Positions 10,067-20,389 of a stretch of DNA of 64,000 nucleotides are shown piece by piece (the first letter of the stretch is position 1; the number at the start of each line of letters is the position of its first letter). The notes under the pieces are model-generated. The model was not told the DNA's origin. It searched no databases and was given only the letters and a program-made list of their open reading frames with translations. A program made the translations under genes and the position numbers. Source of the stretch: FEB-7 sp963698265 (GTDB lineage Bacteria; Pseudomonadota; Gammaproteobacteria; Burkholderiales; Usitatibacteraceae); assembly GCA_963698265.1 (NCBI GenBank), contig CAVOQC010000002.1, positions 481,543 to 545,542 on the forward strand, written 5' to 3'.

Positions 10067-12838
10067 TTGGACACGCTGAAAGGTCTCCTGCGCGCGTCTG
10101 CCGCCTCGATCGCCGCGGCGGTGCTGCTGCTCGCCTGGCCCGCGCAGGCGAAGGCCGACGTAATCGACGACATCGCCTGGGTGTTGAACGAGCTGGAGAA
10201 GGCGAATGCCAACCCCCTCCCGATCAAGGGAAGCGACCTGAAGGAATCGAAAGGCCTCTTCACCTGCCTCGACAAGGCCTCGAACGACGTCCAGGTCGTC
10301 CAGTGCGTCGACAACTTCAAGGACACCTCGCTCGGCAAGAAGGCGGCGGGCCAGGCCGGCATTCCGTCGTGGTTCTGGGACCTGCTCGACGTCTACATCG
10401 CGTTTCGAGAGAAGGACTACTGGGGCGTGGTGGCGAAGCTCGGCGAGGCCACGATCTGCATCGTCGCGCAGGTCCTCGTGGGCGGCGCCGACTTGTGCGG
10501 GCTGATCGAGGAACTGATCAAGATCGGCAAGGGCCTGCTCGATGCGGGCAAGGCGGTGGCGCAGTTCGTCGCCTCCGTGGGCGAGGCGGCATGGGAGGGC
10601 ATCAAGTCGGTCGGCTGCTCGCTGGGCCTCGGGGGTTGCGGCGGCGGGTCGAAGACGCCGCCGGAAATCATCGCCTACAACTGCGTGTTCGCGCCGAGGG
10701 TGAAGCCGGACGGCCTGAATGCGATGAAGGCGGCGGACGCGTTCGCGATGCCCAAGCTGCGATACAACCTCGAGAAATCCGCCGTGGCCGGCATACCTTG
10801 TCCGATGTACGGAAACCTCAAGATCCCCGTGAGCCAGGCCGCGGCCTCGAAGGCGGGGAGCATCTTCACCAGCGCCGTGGAAGGCGTATGGACGGGCGAC
10901 ATCCTCCAGAACGTGCTTGCGGCGCGCGACAAGAAGCGCCAGGAGTACGCGACCGCGCAGCAGATCGCGAGCCTCGCCTCCGCGGCGTCCGCGGAATACG
11001 GCGCCAAGAAGACCGATCCCAAGAACTTCGTGGTCTCGCGGTGCGCAGTGGACGACTTCGGCGCCAAGTTCGGGTTCGCCCACGTCGACCGATGGCTGGT
11101 GTGGCGAACGCTCGGTTCGTCGAAGACGCAGCTCGATGCGCAGAAGGCCACGAACGTGACCAGCAACAAGTACTGGTGCCTGGTGGACGTATTCATCAAG
11201 CACACGGACCAGTTCGCCAAGCATTTCCGCGGCTACGTCCAGAGCCACTATTGCGCGGCCTTCGGCCAGCAGCTCGCGTGCACCACGCTGGCCAAGCACC
11301 AGGCGTGCATCGGGCTGATGAAGAGCGTGGGGCAGGAGGGGCAGTGCGGCGCGAACACGGTGTCGCTCGGCAAGGAGATCGCCGCCAAGATCCACGCGCA
11401 CTTCAAGTCGAAGCAATCGAAGTACGCCTGCCAGACCGTGCTGCCCGACGGCGGCGCGCCCATGAGCAGCAAGCCGGTGGAGTTCGCCTGCACGCGGCCG
11501 ACGCAGCTGCATTTCTGCAAGCAGCAGTACCAGCAGCTCTGGAAGGGGCCGCCCGAGGTGCTCGCCTGCACGCTGCCGAAGCTCGATCCCGAATACGCGG
11601 CGCGGATCGCGAAGGTGAAGTCGGCGGTCACCGTCCTGCAGGGCAAGTACCCGGGCGTGGGGGTGGATGCAGTCGATCCGCTGTTGGTGCATGCCGGCGC
11701 GAGCAGCTCGTTTGGCGCCATCAAGAAGGCGAGCGACGAGGCCGCCGCGTGGGCGAAGTCCGCCGATGCGGTGAAGTTCACTTTCCTGCTTTCGGCTTCG
11801 CTCACCATAGACGGCGTCTCCCGCCCGACGATGGTCGCCGATGTCGAGAAGCCGGATCTGCTGGGCAACATCCCGATGTCCGTCGATGCGCACATCGCGC
11901 CGGTGAAGCCGGGCGACCCCGACCCGTTCGCCAAGCCCGCGGCGGGACTGACGAGCCCGTCGATGATGGCGAACCCGGCGGCGATCGGCGTGGGTGCGCC
12001 GAGCGGGATCGGTGGCGCGCCTATCAAGCCGCTGAGCGGATCGGCTCCGTTCCCCACCGGCGGGCGGGAGTCGCCCTTCGCGCAGCAGGCGCCGCCGATC
12101 GGCGATGCGGCGCCAGGGCTTCCGCAGGGCACTTCCTTGCCCGGCCTCCAGGCGCCGCCGTTGCCGGCGTTGCAGGCTCCGCGCGCGCCCGGTGTCGCCA
12201 CGCCGCAGTTGCCGGCGGTGCAGTCGCCCCGGGCAACAGGAGTCGCCACGCCGCGGTTGCCGGCGGTGCAGTCTCCCCTGGCACCCGGTGTCGCTGCGCC
12301 GCAATTGCCGGCGGTGCAGTCGCCCCGCACGCCCGGTGTCGCAGCGCCGCAATTGCCGGCCGTGCAGTCGCCCCGGGCAACCGGAGTCGCCACGCCGCAG
12401 TTGCCGGCGGTGCAATCTCCCCGCGCGCCCGGAGTCGCGACTCCGCAGGTGCCGGAGTCGCGGTCCTCCGTGGCGCCCGCGACGAGGCTGCCGCCCGCGC
12501 AGGCGCCGCAAGCCCCTGCACGTGCTCCCTCCGGGGCCGCCGCACCGCCTGCGCCGGATTGGGGCGCGGTCGGCCGGACCGGGTCCGCATTGACGCCGCC
12601 TGCTGCGCCGCCGCCCGTTGCGCTGCCGCCCGCTGCGCCGGCGCGCATCGCGCCTGCCGTGCCCGCCGCGGCTACGCCGGGTTTCGTCGCAATTCAGCGA
12701 GAGCTCGCCGCGGTCTCGTGCCAGCCGAGCGGCGCCCCGTTGCGCTTCGCCTGCACGACGCGCGCCGGATTCGACCGCTGCGAGACGATGCGCAAGCAGA
12801 ACCGGGTGGAGCAATGCGGCCTGAACGAACGCCGCTGA
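10067..12838 (+). CDS. Large exported Cys-rich protein with Pro-rich tandem repeats
   Basis: About 923 residues if the TTG at 10067 is the start. That codon has GGGAAG 7 nt upstream and gives a clean signal peptide (MDTLKGLLRA to WPAQAKA). An ATG at 10016 in the same frame would overlap the previous gene and spoil the signal peptide. Residues 30-600 hold many regularly placed Cys residues, including FACTRPTQLHFCKQQYQ and, near the C-terminus, the similar FACTTRAGFDRCETM, so disulfides and a repeated small domain are likely. Residues 620-870 are low-complexity Pro/Ala with six exact 16-residue units (LPAVQSPRAPGVATPQ-like). Unknown family; probably periplasmic or surface-exposed. Confidence 0.75.
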   Translation: MDTLKGLLRASAASIAAAVLLLAWPAQAKADVIDDIAWVLNELEKANANPLPIKGSDLKESKGLFTCLDKASNDVQVVQCVDNFKDTSLGKKAAGQAGIPSWFWDLLDVYIAFREKDYWGVVAKLGEATICIVAQVLVGGADLCGLIEELIKIGKGLLDAGKAVAQFVASVGEAAWEGIKSVGCSLGLGGCGGGSKTPPEIIAYNCVFAPRVKPDGLNAMKAADAFAMPKLRYNLEKSAVAGIPCPMYGNLKIPVSQAAASKAGSIFTSAVEGVWTGDILQNVLAARDKKRQEYATAQQIASLASAASAEYGAKKTDPKNFVVSRCAVDDFGAKFGFAHVDRWLVWRTLGSSKTQLDAQKATNVTSNKYWCLVDVFIKHTDQFAKHFRGYVQSHYCAAFGQQLACTTLAKHQACIGLMKSVGQEGQCGANTVSLGKEIAAKIHAHFKSKQSKYACQTVLPDGGAPMSSKPVEFACTRPTQLHFCKQQYQQLWKGPPEVLACTLPKLDPEYAARIAKVKSAVTVLQGKYPGVGVDAVDPLLVHAGASSSFGAIKKASDEAAAWAKSADAVKFTFLLSASLTIDGVSRPTMVADVEKPDLLGNIPMSVDAHIAPVKPGDPDPFAKPAAGLTSPSMMANPAAIGVGAPSGIGGAPIKPLSGSAPFPTGGRESPFAQQAPPIGDAAPGLPQGTSLPGLQAPPLPALQAPRAPGVATPQLPAVQSPRATGVATPRLPAVQSPLAPGVAAPQLPAVQSPRTPGVAAPQLPAVQSPRATGVATPQLPAVQSPRAPGVATPQVPESRSSVAPATRLPPAQAPQAPARAPSGAAAPPAPDWGAVGRTGSALTPPAAPPPVALPPAAPARIAPAVPAAATPGFVAIQRELAAVSCQPSGAPLRFACTTRAGFDRCETMRKQNRVEQCGLNERR
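12161..12448 (+). repeat. Six tandem 48-bp repeats inside the Pro-rich coding region
   Basis: Six head-to-tail units of exactly 48 bp, starting at 12161, 12209, 12257, 12305, 12353 and 12401. Each encodes LPA-V/L-Q-S/A-P-(R/L)-(A/T)-P/T-GVA-A/T-P-Q/R. The units differ at only a few positions each, so the array is probably young and liable to vary in copy number between strains. Confidence 0.93.
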
Positions 12839-12912
12839 CGGGCCGTGATGCCGTTGCGGCCCGCCACGACGAGCACCACGGGACCTCCATGATCGAGCGC
12901 AAAGGAAATGCC

Positions 12913-13653
12913 ATGAGAACGACGCATGCGGCGACTTCACTTGCCGTGACGCTGTGCCTTTCCCTGCTGGGTTGCGCGGTCGCTTCTCCCGCCGTCGAAC
13001 CCGCGGTCGTGGATTCGTCCGCGGGGAGCCGAGCGTTGCGCGGGCTGCCTCGGCCCCAGGGAGAGCGCGTCGCGGTGACCATCTACGAATTCCGCTCTGG
13101 CCTGGCCAACGTGAGCGGTCGCGCGGCGACCGACATGTTCAAGACGGCGCTGGTGCAGAGCGGCCGGTTCCGCGTGGTCGAGCGCTCGCGGCTCGCGGAG
13201 GGCGTCTTGCGCGAGAAACAGTTGCAGCAGGGGGGGTACGCGAGCGGCACCGCCGCGCAGAAGCAGTTGCGCGGCGCGCGCTACATCTTCGAGGGCACCG
13301 TCTCCGAGGCGAACCCGGGAGAGTCGCAGAGCTCCGGCGGCGTGAGCATCGGGGGCATGCAGGTGGGCGGGGCGACGAACCGCGATTCGATCGCGATCGA
13401 CGTTCGCGTGGTCGACGCGGCCACCGGCGACATCCTCGACGCCATCGTCGTGCGCAAGGCCATCGACGCCGGCGAAGTGAGCGTGAGCGGCGTGGGCAAC
13501 CTCCTCGGGTCGATCATGGCGCAACGCGGCAGGCACCTGCCCTACGCGCCCGACGTGCAAGTGCAGCAGCGGCGGGCGGAAGGCGCGGACAGCGCCCTGC
13601 GCGCGGCTATCGAAGAGGCCGTGCTGCAGCTGGTCAACCGCTTCGAGCAGTAG
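12913..13653 (+). CDS. CsgG/HfaB-like outer-membrane lipoprotein
   Basis: A 246-residue lipoprotein: basic n-region, hydrophobic core and lipobox LSLLGC. The body matches the CsgG/HfaB/curli-export fold: RVAVTIYEFRSG, ATDMFKTALVQSGRFRVVERSRL, then GARYIFEGTVSE and an IDVRVVDAATGDIL strand pair. In this family such proteins form an outer-membrane pore for amyloid or holdfast export or act in envelope assembly. The ATG at 12913 has AAAGGAAA ahead of it; an in-frame ATG at 12889 is a less likely start. It closes the run of repeat-rich exported proteins and is a candidate export partner for them. No curlin-like (CsgA) repeats are seen nearby. Confidence 0.85.
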   Translation: MRTTHAATSLAVTLCLSLLGCAVASPAVEPAVVDSSAGSRALRGLPRPQGERVAVTIYEFRSGLANVSGRAATDMFKTALVQSGRFRVVERSRLAEGVLREKQLQQGGYASGTAAQKQLRGARYIFEGTVSEANPGESQSSGGVSIGGMQVGGATNRDSIAIDVRVVDAATGDILDAIVVRKAIDAGEVSVSGVGNLLGSIMAQRGRHLPYAPDVQVQQRRAEGADSALRAAIEEAVLQLVNRFEQ

Positions 13654-13730
13654 CCCCGGCTGCCAGGCAGGCCGTGACGCCGTCGCGTCCCCGGGTTTGC
13701 GGGGGGCGTTGCGGCTTGAGAGAATGGCGC

Positions 13731-13749
13731 CATCGCCCTCCGGGCGATG
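13731..13749. terminator. Hairpin between the CsgG-like gene and acetoacetate-CoA ligase
   Basis: A perfect 8-bp stem (CATCGCCC / GGGCGATG) with a 3-nt loop, 77 nt after the CsgG-like stop. No T-run follows, so it is only a possible weak terminator or a leader hairpin of the next gene. Nothing else convincing was seen in this 171-bp gap. Confidence 0.35.
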
Positions 13750-13824
13750 ACGTGATCGCATCCGGATGACGTCCACGAAAGCAGGGCACGGCGCGCGCCG
13801 GCAGTGCCCGGATCCGGAATCGCC

Positions 13825-15801
<1,977 letters not shown>

Positions 15802-15820
15802 GCGGGGCGGGCGCGAGGTT

Positions 15821-16099
15821 TCAGGCCCGCGACATCGCCTCCATCCCCATGCGCGATCCGGCCGGGGAGCCGAGCCGGGCTTCCACGAGGCTCGCGAGGA
15901 ATGCGGGCTCGTAGACGGCGAGGAGGTGCGGCTGCCAATGCTCGAGGTAATAGGCGATCTGCGACGGGAGGTCCTCCATCTCGACCAGCACGCCCCAGGT
16001 CGCCTCGTCCCACTCGAAGCGCAGGCCCAGGTCCCAGAAGGCCGCGTTCAGCGCCTCCCGGCCGGTGGGCGCGGCGCGCGCAGGCTGGCTCAGGTCCAT
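15821..16099 (-). CDS. Small conserved-looking protein of unknown function
   Basis: A 92-residue, mildly acidic, probably cytoplasmic protein. The ATG at 16099 has AGGGAG 6 nt upstream; the frame is open for 11 more codons without a better start. Features include two Trp-rich stretches, FEWDEATWGVLVEMEDL and YLEHWQPHLLAVY, and no Cys, signal peptide or membrane segment. It resembles small alpha-helical proteins but I cannot name a family. It converges on the acetoacetate-CoA ligase gene and diverges from the LysR gene, with which it shares a 97-bp regulatory gap, so it could be a target of that regulator. Confidence 0.6.
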   Translation of the reverse strand: MDLSQPARAAPTGREALNAAFWDLGLRFEWDEATWGVLVEMEDLPSQIAYYLEHWQPHLLAVYEPAFLASLVEARLGSPAGSRMGMEAMSRA

Positions 16100-16180
16100 G
16101 GCAACTCCCTCCGTATGGTCGTCTGGATCCACGGTACTCGCGGAAAGACTTAAGTAAAAGTAAAATGAACTTTGGTTTTG

Positions 16181-16198
16181 ATTAAGTGATCACTTAAT
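16181..16198. promoter_or_regulatory. 18-bp perfect palindrome over the LysR gene start codon
   Basis: ATTAAGTGATCACTTAAT is a perfect 18-bp inverted repeat whose last bases include the A and T of the lysR-type ATG. A shorter related palindrome, ACTTAAGT, lies at 16148-16155, 33 bp upstream, in an A+T-rich stretch that stands out from the surrounding G+C. This is a strong candidate operator for autoregulation. No Shine-Dalgarno sequence fits before the ATG, so the mRNA may be leaderless or the start may lie elsewhere. Confidence 0.7.
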
Positions 16199-17138
16199 GC
16201 GGAACGCCACCCTGCGCCAGCTGCGCGTCTTCGAGAGCGCCGCCCGCCACCTCTCGCTCACCCGCGCGGCCGAGGAGCTGCACCTCACGCCGCCGGCCGT
16301 GTCGATCCAGGTGAAGCAGCTCGAGGGCCACGCCGGGGCGGCGCTCTTCGAGCGCGCCGGCCGGCGCCTGAAGCTCACCCCGGAAGGCGAGGAAGTGCTC
16401 CTGCACGCGCGCGGCATCCTCGGCCACATCCGCGGCGCCGAGGAAGCCATCGCGGAACTCGATTCCCTCGCGCGGGGGCGCCTGGACGTGGCCGTCATCA
16501 ATGCGGGCGACCATTTCTTCCCGTGGATCGTGGCCGCGTTCCGGCGCGATCACCCCGGCATCCGCGTGCGGCTCACGGTGCAGAACCGCGACGAGCTCCT
16601 GGCGCGCCTCGCGGCCCACGAGATCGACCTCGCGGTGATGAGCCATCCGCCGACCGAGCCGGGGCACGAGGCCACGGCCTTCGCCCCGCATCCGCACGTG
16701 ATCGCCGCCGCCCCGGACCATCCCCTGGCCGGCAAGCGCCGCGTCGCACTCGCGCGTATCGCCGCGGAGCCGCTCCTCACCCGCGAGCCGGGCTCGGCCA
16801 CGCGCCTCGCGATGGACCAGGCCTTCGCGGAAGCGGGACTCGTCCCGCGGATCGAGATGGAGATCGCGAGCAACGAGACCATCAAGCAGGCGGCGGCGGC
16901 GGGGCTCGGCGTGGGGTTCCTTTCGGCGCACGCATTGCGCCAGGAGGTGGCACTCGGTAGCCTCGTGATCGTGGACGTGGAGGGATTCCCCGTGATGCGC
17001 CAGTGGTACGTGGTGCGCCGGCGCGACCGGCGCCTGCCCCGGATCGCGCAGGCTTTCGAGCGCTTCGTGCTGGAACACGGCGAGGCGTTGATCGGGCGCG
17101 ATGCCGTGAAGCCCGCCCGGGCCCGGAGCGCGCGATGA
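16197..17138 (+). CDS. LysR-family transcriptional regulator
   Basis: A 313-residue LysR-type regulator. The N-terminal winged helix-turn-helix is clear: TLRQLRVFESAARHLSLTRAAEELHLTPPAVS, shown here only in part: LTRAAEELHLTPPAVSIQVK is the recognition region. The effector domain has the usual FPWIVAAFRRDHPGI and GLGVGFLSAHAL signatures, and it resembles the CbbR/CysB-like branch. It is the first gene of an operon: its stop overlaps the start of the cation-efflux gene by 4 nt. Its start codon sits in an 18-bp palindrome, suggesting negative autoregulation. The inducer is unknown. Confidence 0.9.
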   Translation: MRNATLRQLRVFESAARHLSLTRAAEELHLTPPAVSIQVKQLEGHAGAALFERAGRRLKLTPEGEEVLLHARGILGHIRGAEEAIAELDSLARGRLDVAVINAGDHFFPWIVAAFRRDHPGIRVRLTVQNRDELLARLAAHEIDLAVMSHPPTEPGHEATAFAPHPHVIAAAPDHPLAGKRRVALARIAAEPLLTREPGSATRLAMDQAFAEAGLVPRIEMEIASNETIKQAAAAGLGVGFLSAHALRQEVALGSLVIVDVEGFPVMRQWYVVRRRDRRLPRIAQAFERFVLEHGEALIGRDAVKPARARSAR

Positions 17139-18037
17139 GCGCCCGCTCGCCGATCTTCTACATCCTGTTCTCGGTGGCGACCTCGCTCGTCACCATGGCC
17201 CTGAAGACCGGCGCGTGGCTCCTCACGGGCTCCGTGGGCCTGCTCTCCGACGCCCTGGAGTCTGGAGTCAATCTCGCGGCGGCGCTCGTGGCCCTGGTGG
17301 CCCTGTCCTACGCGCAGGTCGGCGAGGACGAGGACCACAACTTCGGCCACCAGAAGGCGGAATACTTCTCGAGCGGGATCGAGGGCGCGCTCATCTTCGT
17401 GGCCGCGGCGGCGATCATCTGGAGCGCGGTGCCGCGGCTCATGGCGCCCCGGCCTCTCGAGCAGGTGGGGCTGGGACTCGCCCTGTCGGTGCTGGCGGCC
17501 GGCGCGAACCTCCTTTGCGGCTGGTTCCTGCTCAAGGGCGCGCGCGAGCACCGCTCGATCACGCTGGAGGCGGACGCGCACCATCTCCTCACCGACGTGT
17601 GGACCACCGCCGGCGTGATCGTCGGCGTCGCGGTCGTGCATTTCTCGGGCTGGCTCATCCTCGACCCCGTGATCGCCATCGCCGTGGCGCTGCACATCCT
17701 GTGGACGGGGGGCAAGCTCATCTACCGCTCCTTCCACGGGCTCATGGACCGCGCGATTCCCGAGGCCGAGCGCGAGACCATCGTCGCCGTGCTGGAGCAG
17801 CTGAAGCCCCTGGGCGGGCATTTCCACCGCCTGCGCACGCGCGCGGCGGGCCCGAAGAGCTTCGTCGACGTGCACATCCTCGTCCCGGGCTCCATGAGCG
17901 TGCACGACGGCCATGACCTCGCCCACCGCCTCGAGCAGGAAATCGAGGCCGCATTGCCGCACGTCGAGGTGCTCACCCATCTCGAGGCCATCGAGGACCC
18001 GCGCAGCTGGGAGAAAATCGAAGGGCCGGCGGCATGA
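17135..18037 (+). CDS. Cation diffusion facilitator family transporter
   Basis: A 300-residue inner-membrane CDF protein exporting divalent cations (typically Zn, Fe, Cd or Mn) by proton antiport. Five or six hydrophobic segments span residues 5-200. The metal site is recognisable: LLSDALESGVN in TM2 and HHLLTDVWTT in TM5 give the Asp/His ligands. A cytoplasmic C-terminal domain follows, with FVDVHILVPGSMSVHDGHDL and LEQEIEAALP. The start overlaps the lysR stop (ATGA), and its own stop overlaps the next gene, so the four genes form one operon. Metal specificity cannot be told. Confidence 0.92.
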   Translation: MSARSPIFYILFSVATSLVTMALKTGAWLLTGSVGLLSDALESGVNLAAALVALVALSYAQVGEDEDHNFGHQKAEYFSSGIEGALIFVAAAAIIWSAVPRLMAPRPLEQVGLGLALSVLAAGANLLCGWFLLKGAREHRSITLEADAHHLLTDVWTTAGVIVGVAVVHFSGWLILDPVIAIAVALHILWTGGKLIYRSFHGLMDRAIPEAERETIVAVLEQLKPLGGHFHRLRTRAAGPKSFVDVHILVPGSMSVHDGHDLAHRLEQEIEAALPHVEVLTHLEAIEDPRSWEKIEGPAA

Positions 18038-19074
18038 CGGCGCAGCCCGGCCCCGCGGCTGCGACGCTCCCTCCCGACGAGGTCCGCGCGCTCTCGGCGT
18101 CGCTCGCAAGGATGGGGCTCGTGGCCGATGGCGAGTCGCCCGCATTCACGCCGCTCGCCGGCGGCGTCTCATCGCTCATCGTGCGCGTCGACACCGCCGG
18201 CGGGACGCTGTGCCTGAAGAAGGCGCTCGCGCAGTTGAAGGTCGCCGCCGAGTGGCTGGCACCCCTGGAGCGCAACCGCGCCGAGGTGGCGTGGATGCGG
18301 CTCGCCGATCGCGTGGTACCCGGCCTGGTCCCGGCCATCCTCGGCGAGGATCCCGGGGCGTGGACCTTCGCGATGGCCTACCTCGAGCCGGCCGCCAACC
18401 CGGTGTGGAAGGAGCAGCTCCTCGCGGGACACGCGGAACCGGCGACGGCGGTCGCGGTCGCCCGCGCGCTCGCGAGCATTCATGGCGCCACGGCGCGGGA
18501 CGAGGCGTGCGCGCGGGAGTTCGCGAACGACGCGAACTTCCACGCCCTGCGCCTGGATCCCTACTTCGGAGCGGCCGCCCTCGCGCATCCCGATTGCGCG
18601 GCCGTCCTGCAGGAGATCATCGAGGCGACGGCGGGCACGCGGCTGGCACTGGTCCACGGCGACGTGAGCCCGAAGAACATCCTGGCGGGGCAGGGCGGCC
18701 CGGTGCTGCTCGACGCGGAGTGCGCGTGGTACGGCGATCCGGCGTTCGACGCGGCCTTTTGCCTGAACCACCTGCTGCTCAAGTGCGCCTTCCGGCCCGA
18801 TGCCGCCGCGGGCTACCTGGACTGCTACGACGCGTTCGCCGCGGCCTACCTCGAAGGCGTCGACTGGGAGCCGGCGGCGCGCCTGGAGGCGCGCGCGAGC
18901 CGCCTGCTCGCCGCGATGCTCCTCGCGCGCGTCGACGGGAAATCCCCGGTCGAATACCTCACCGACGAGGCGGCACGCGACCGCGTGCGCGGCTTCGCCC
19001 GCTCGCTGCTGCTCGATGGCACCGAGGGCCTCGCCGGCATCCGCAATCGCTGGAGCAAGGAACACCATCCATGA
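18034..19074 (+). CDS. APH-fold small-molecule kinase (phosphotransferase family)
   Basis: A 346-residue protein of the aminoglycoside/choline-kinase fold. The catalytic loop LVHGDVSPKNIL (Brenner motif) and the following LLDAECAWYGDPAFD, corresponding to the Mg-binding DFG-like Asp, are intact. The N-lobe has TPLAGGVSSLIVRV as nucleotide loop and LCLKKAL with the ATP-binding Lys. The substrate is unknown; related proteins phosphorylate hydroxyl groups of sugars, choline, ethanolamine, homoserine or methylthioribose. It sits between a cation transporter and an enolase-like gene with 4-nt overlaps on both sides, suggesting its product or substrate is shared with the enolase-like enzyme. Confidence 0.85.
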   Translation: MTAQPGPAAATLPPDEVRALSASLARMGLVADGESPAFTPLAGGVSSLIVRVDTAGGTLCLKKALAQLKVAAEWLAPLERNRAEVAWMRLADRVVPGLVPAILGEDPGAWTFAMAYLEPAANPVWKEQLLAGHAEPATAVAVARALASIHGATARDEACAREFANDANFHALRLDPYFGAAALAHPDCAAVLQEIIEATAGTRLALVHGDVSPKNILAGQGGPVLLDAECAWYGDPAFDAAFCLNHLLLKCAFRPDAAAGYLDCYDAFAAAYLEGVDWEPAARLEARASRLLAAMLLARVDGKSPVEYLTDEAARDRVRGFARSLLLDGTEGLAGIRNRWSKEHHP

Positions 19075-20348
19075 CGACGAAGATCGTGCGCGTGACCGGC
19101 CGGCGCATCTGGGATTCCCGGGGAAGGCCCACGGTCGAGGTCGATGTCGAGTTCGAAGGCGGCGCAAAAGGGCGCGGGATCGCGCCCGCGGGCGCGTCCC
19201 GGGGAAGCCACGAGGCGATCGACCTGCGCGACGACGGCGGTCGCCTCGGCGGATTCGACGTGTCCGCGGCGGTCGCGAACGTGAACGGCGAGATCGCCAC
19301 GGCCCTCGCGGAAATGGACGGCGCGGATCAGAGGGCGGTCGACGAGCGCCTGGTCGCGCTCGACGGCACGCCGCAGAAATCGCGCCTCGGCGGCAACGCA
19401 CTCATCGCCACGTCGATGGCGGTCCTGCACGCGGCGGCGTCCGCCCGTGGGCTTCCCCTCTGGCGGCACCTGGCCGGCGAGGCGCCGGTGAGGCTTCCCT
19501 TGCCCCAGGTGCAGATCTTCGGCGGCGGTGCCCACGCCGGGCGACGCGTCGACATCCAGGATTTCCTCGTGATGCCCGTGGGCGCGAGGAGCTTCGACGA
19601 GGCGATGGTCATGGTGGCGGAGGTCTACCGCGCCGCCGGGGAACTCATGCGTGCGGCGGGAAGGCTCTGCGGCGTGGCCGACGAGGGCGGCTGGTGGCCC
19701 GACTTCAAGGCCAACGAGGAAGCGCTCGACATGGTCGCAAGGTCGATCGAGCGGGCAGGCTTCCGGAAGGGCGAAGTGGTGATGGCGCTCGACATCGCGG
19801 CCTCGGAGTTCCGCGCCGACGGGCGCTACCGGCTCGGCCTCGAGAATCGCGAGTTCGACACCGCGGCGTGGATCGAGGTCGTGCTCGGCTGGACGCGGGC
19901 CTACCCGATCGTATCCGTGGAGGACCCGGTCGCCGAGGACGACGCGGAGGGCATGCGCGCCTTCACCGCCGCCGTGGGCGACGCGGTCCAGGTGATCGGC
20001 GACGACTTCCTGGTCACCAGTGCGGCGCGCATTGCGGACGCCGCGCGGGAAGGCCAGTGCAACGCGGTGCTGCTGAAGCCCAACCAGGCGGGCACGATCA
20101 CGGAAACGGTCGAGGCGCTCGCCGCCGCGCGCAAGGCCGGGTGGACCACCGTCGTCTCGGCGCGCTCCGGCGAGACGGAGGACGTGGCGATCGCCCACCT
20201 CGCGGTGGGATGGAATGCCGGCCAGCTGAAGGTCGGGTCCTTTGCCCGCTCCGAGCGCATGGCCAAGTGGAACGAGTGCCTGAGGATCGAGGCGGAACTC
20301 GGCACCGGCGCGCGCTTCGCCGGAGCCGCCGCGCTGCGCCCGGCATGA
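19071..20348 (+). CDS. Divergent enolase-family paralogue
   Basis: A 425-residue homologue of enolase over its full length. Aligned by eye with E. coli enolase, the Mg ligands (Asp241, Glu284, Asp311), the catalytic-base Lys (Lys336 in LLKPNQAG), Lys387, His155 and Glu205 (ADEGG) are kept. Three key positions differ: Glu168 of E. coli enolase is Asp164 (DIQDF for DIQEF), the His of SHRSGETED is Ala364, and the SGASTG loop reads AGASRG. It may therefore act on another phosphorylated hydroxy acid, perhaps the product of the adjacent kinase; loss of activity is also possible. It overlaps the kinase gene by 4 nt. It is unlikely to be the housekeeping enolase. Confidence 0.85.
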   Translation: MTTKIVRVTGRRIWDSRGRPTVEVDVEFEGGAKGRGIAPAGASRGSHEAIDLRDDGGRLGGFDVSAAVANVNGEIATALAEMDGADQRAVDERLVALDGTPQKSRLGGNALIATSMAVLHAAASARGLPLWRHLAGEAPVRLPLPQVQIFGGGAHAGRRVDIQDFLVMPVGARSFDEAMVMVAEVYRAAGELMRAAGRLCGVADEGGWWPDFKANEEALDMVARSIERAGFRKGEVVMALDIAASEFRADGRYRLGLENREFDTAAWIEVVLGWTRAYPIVSVEDPVAEDDAEGMRAFTAAVGDAVQVIGDDFLVTSAARIADAAREGQCNAVLLKPNQAGTITETVEALAAARKAGWTTVVSARSGETEDVAIAHLAVGWNAGQLKVGSFARSERMAKWNECLRIEAELGTGARFAGAAALRPA

Positions 20349-20351
20349 GGC

Positions 20352-20381
20352 TGGAACGTCGAGGCCCAAAAAGGCTATAGT
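20352..20381 (+). promoter_or_regulatory. Candidate sigma-70 promoter of the GspE-like gene
   Basis: TGGAAC and TATAGT separated by 18 nt, with the -10 box ending 8 nt before the ATG at 20390. Transcription would start almost at the ATG, giving a very short or absent leader, in line with the lack of a clear Shine-Dalgarno sequence. Confidence 0.4.
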
Positions 20382-20389
20382 CATCGCCC

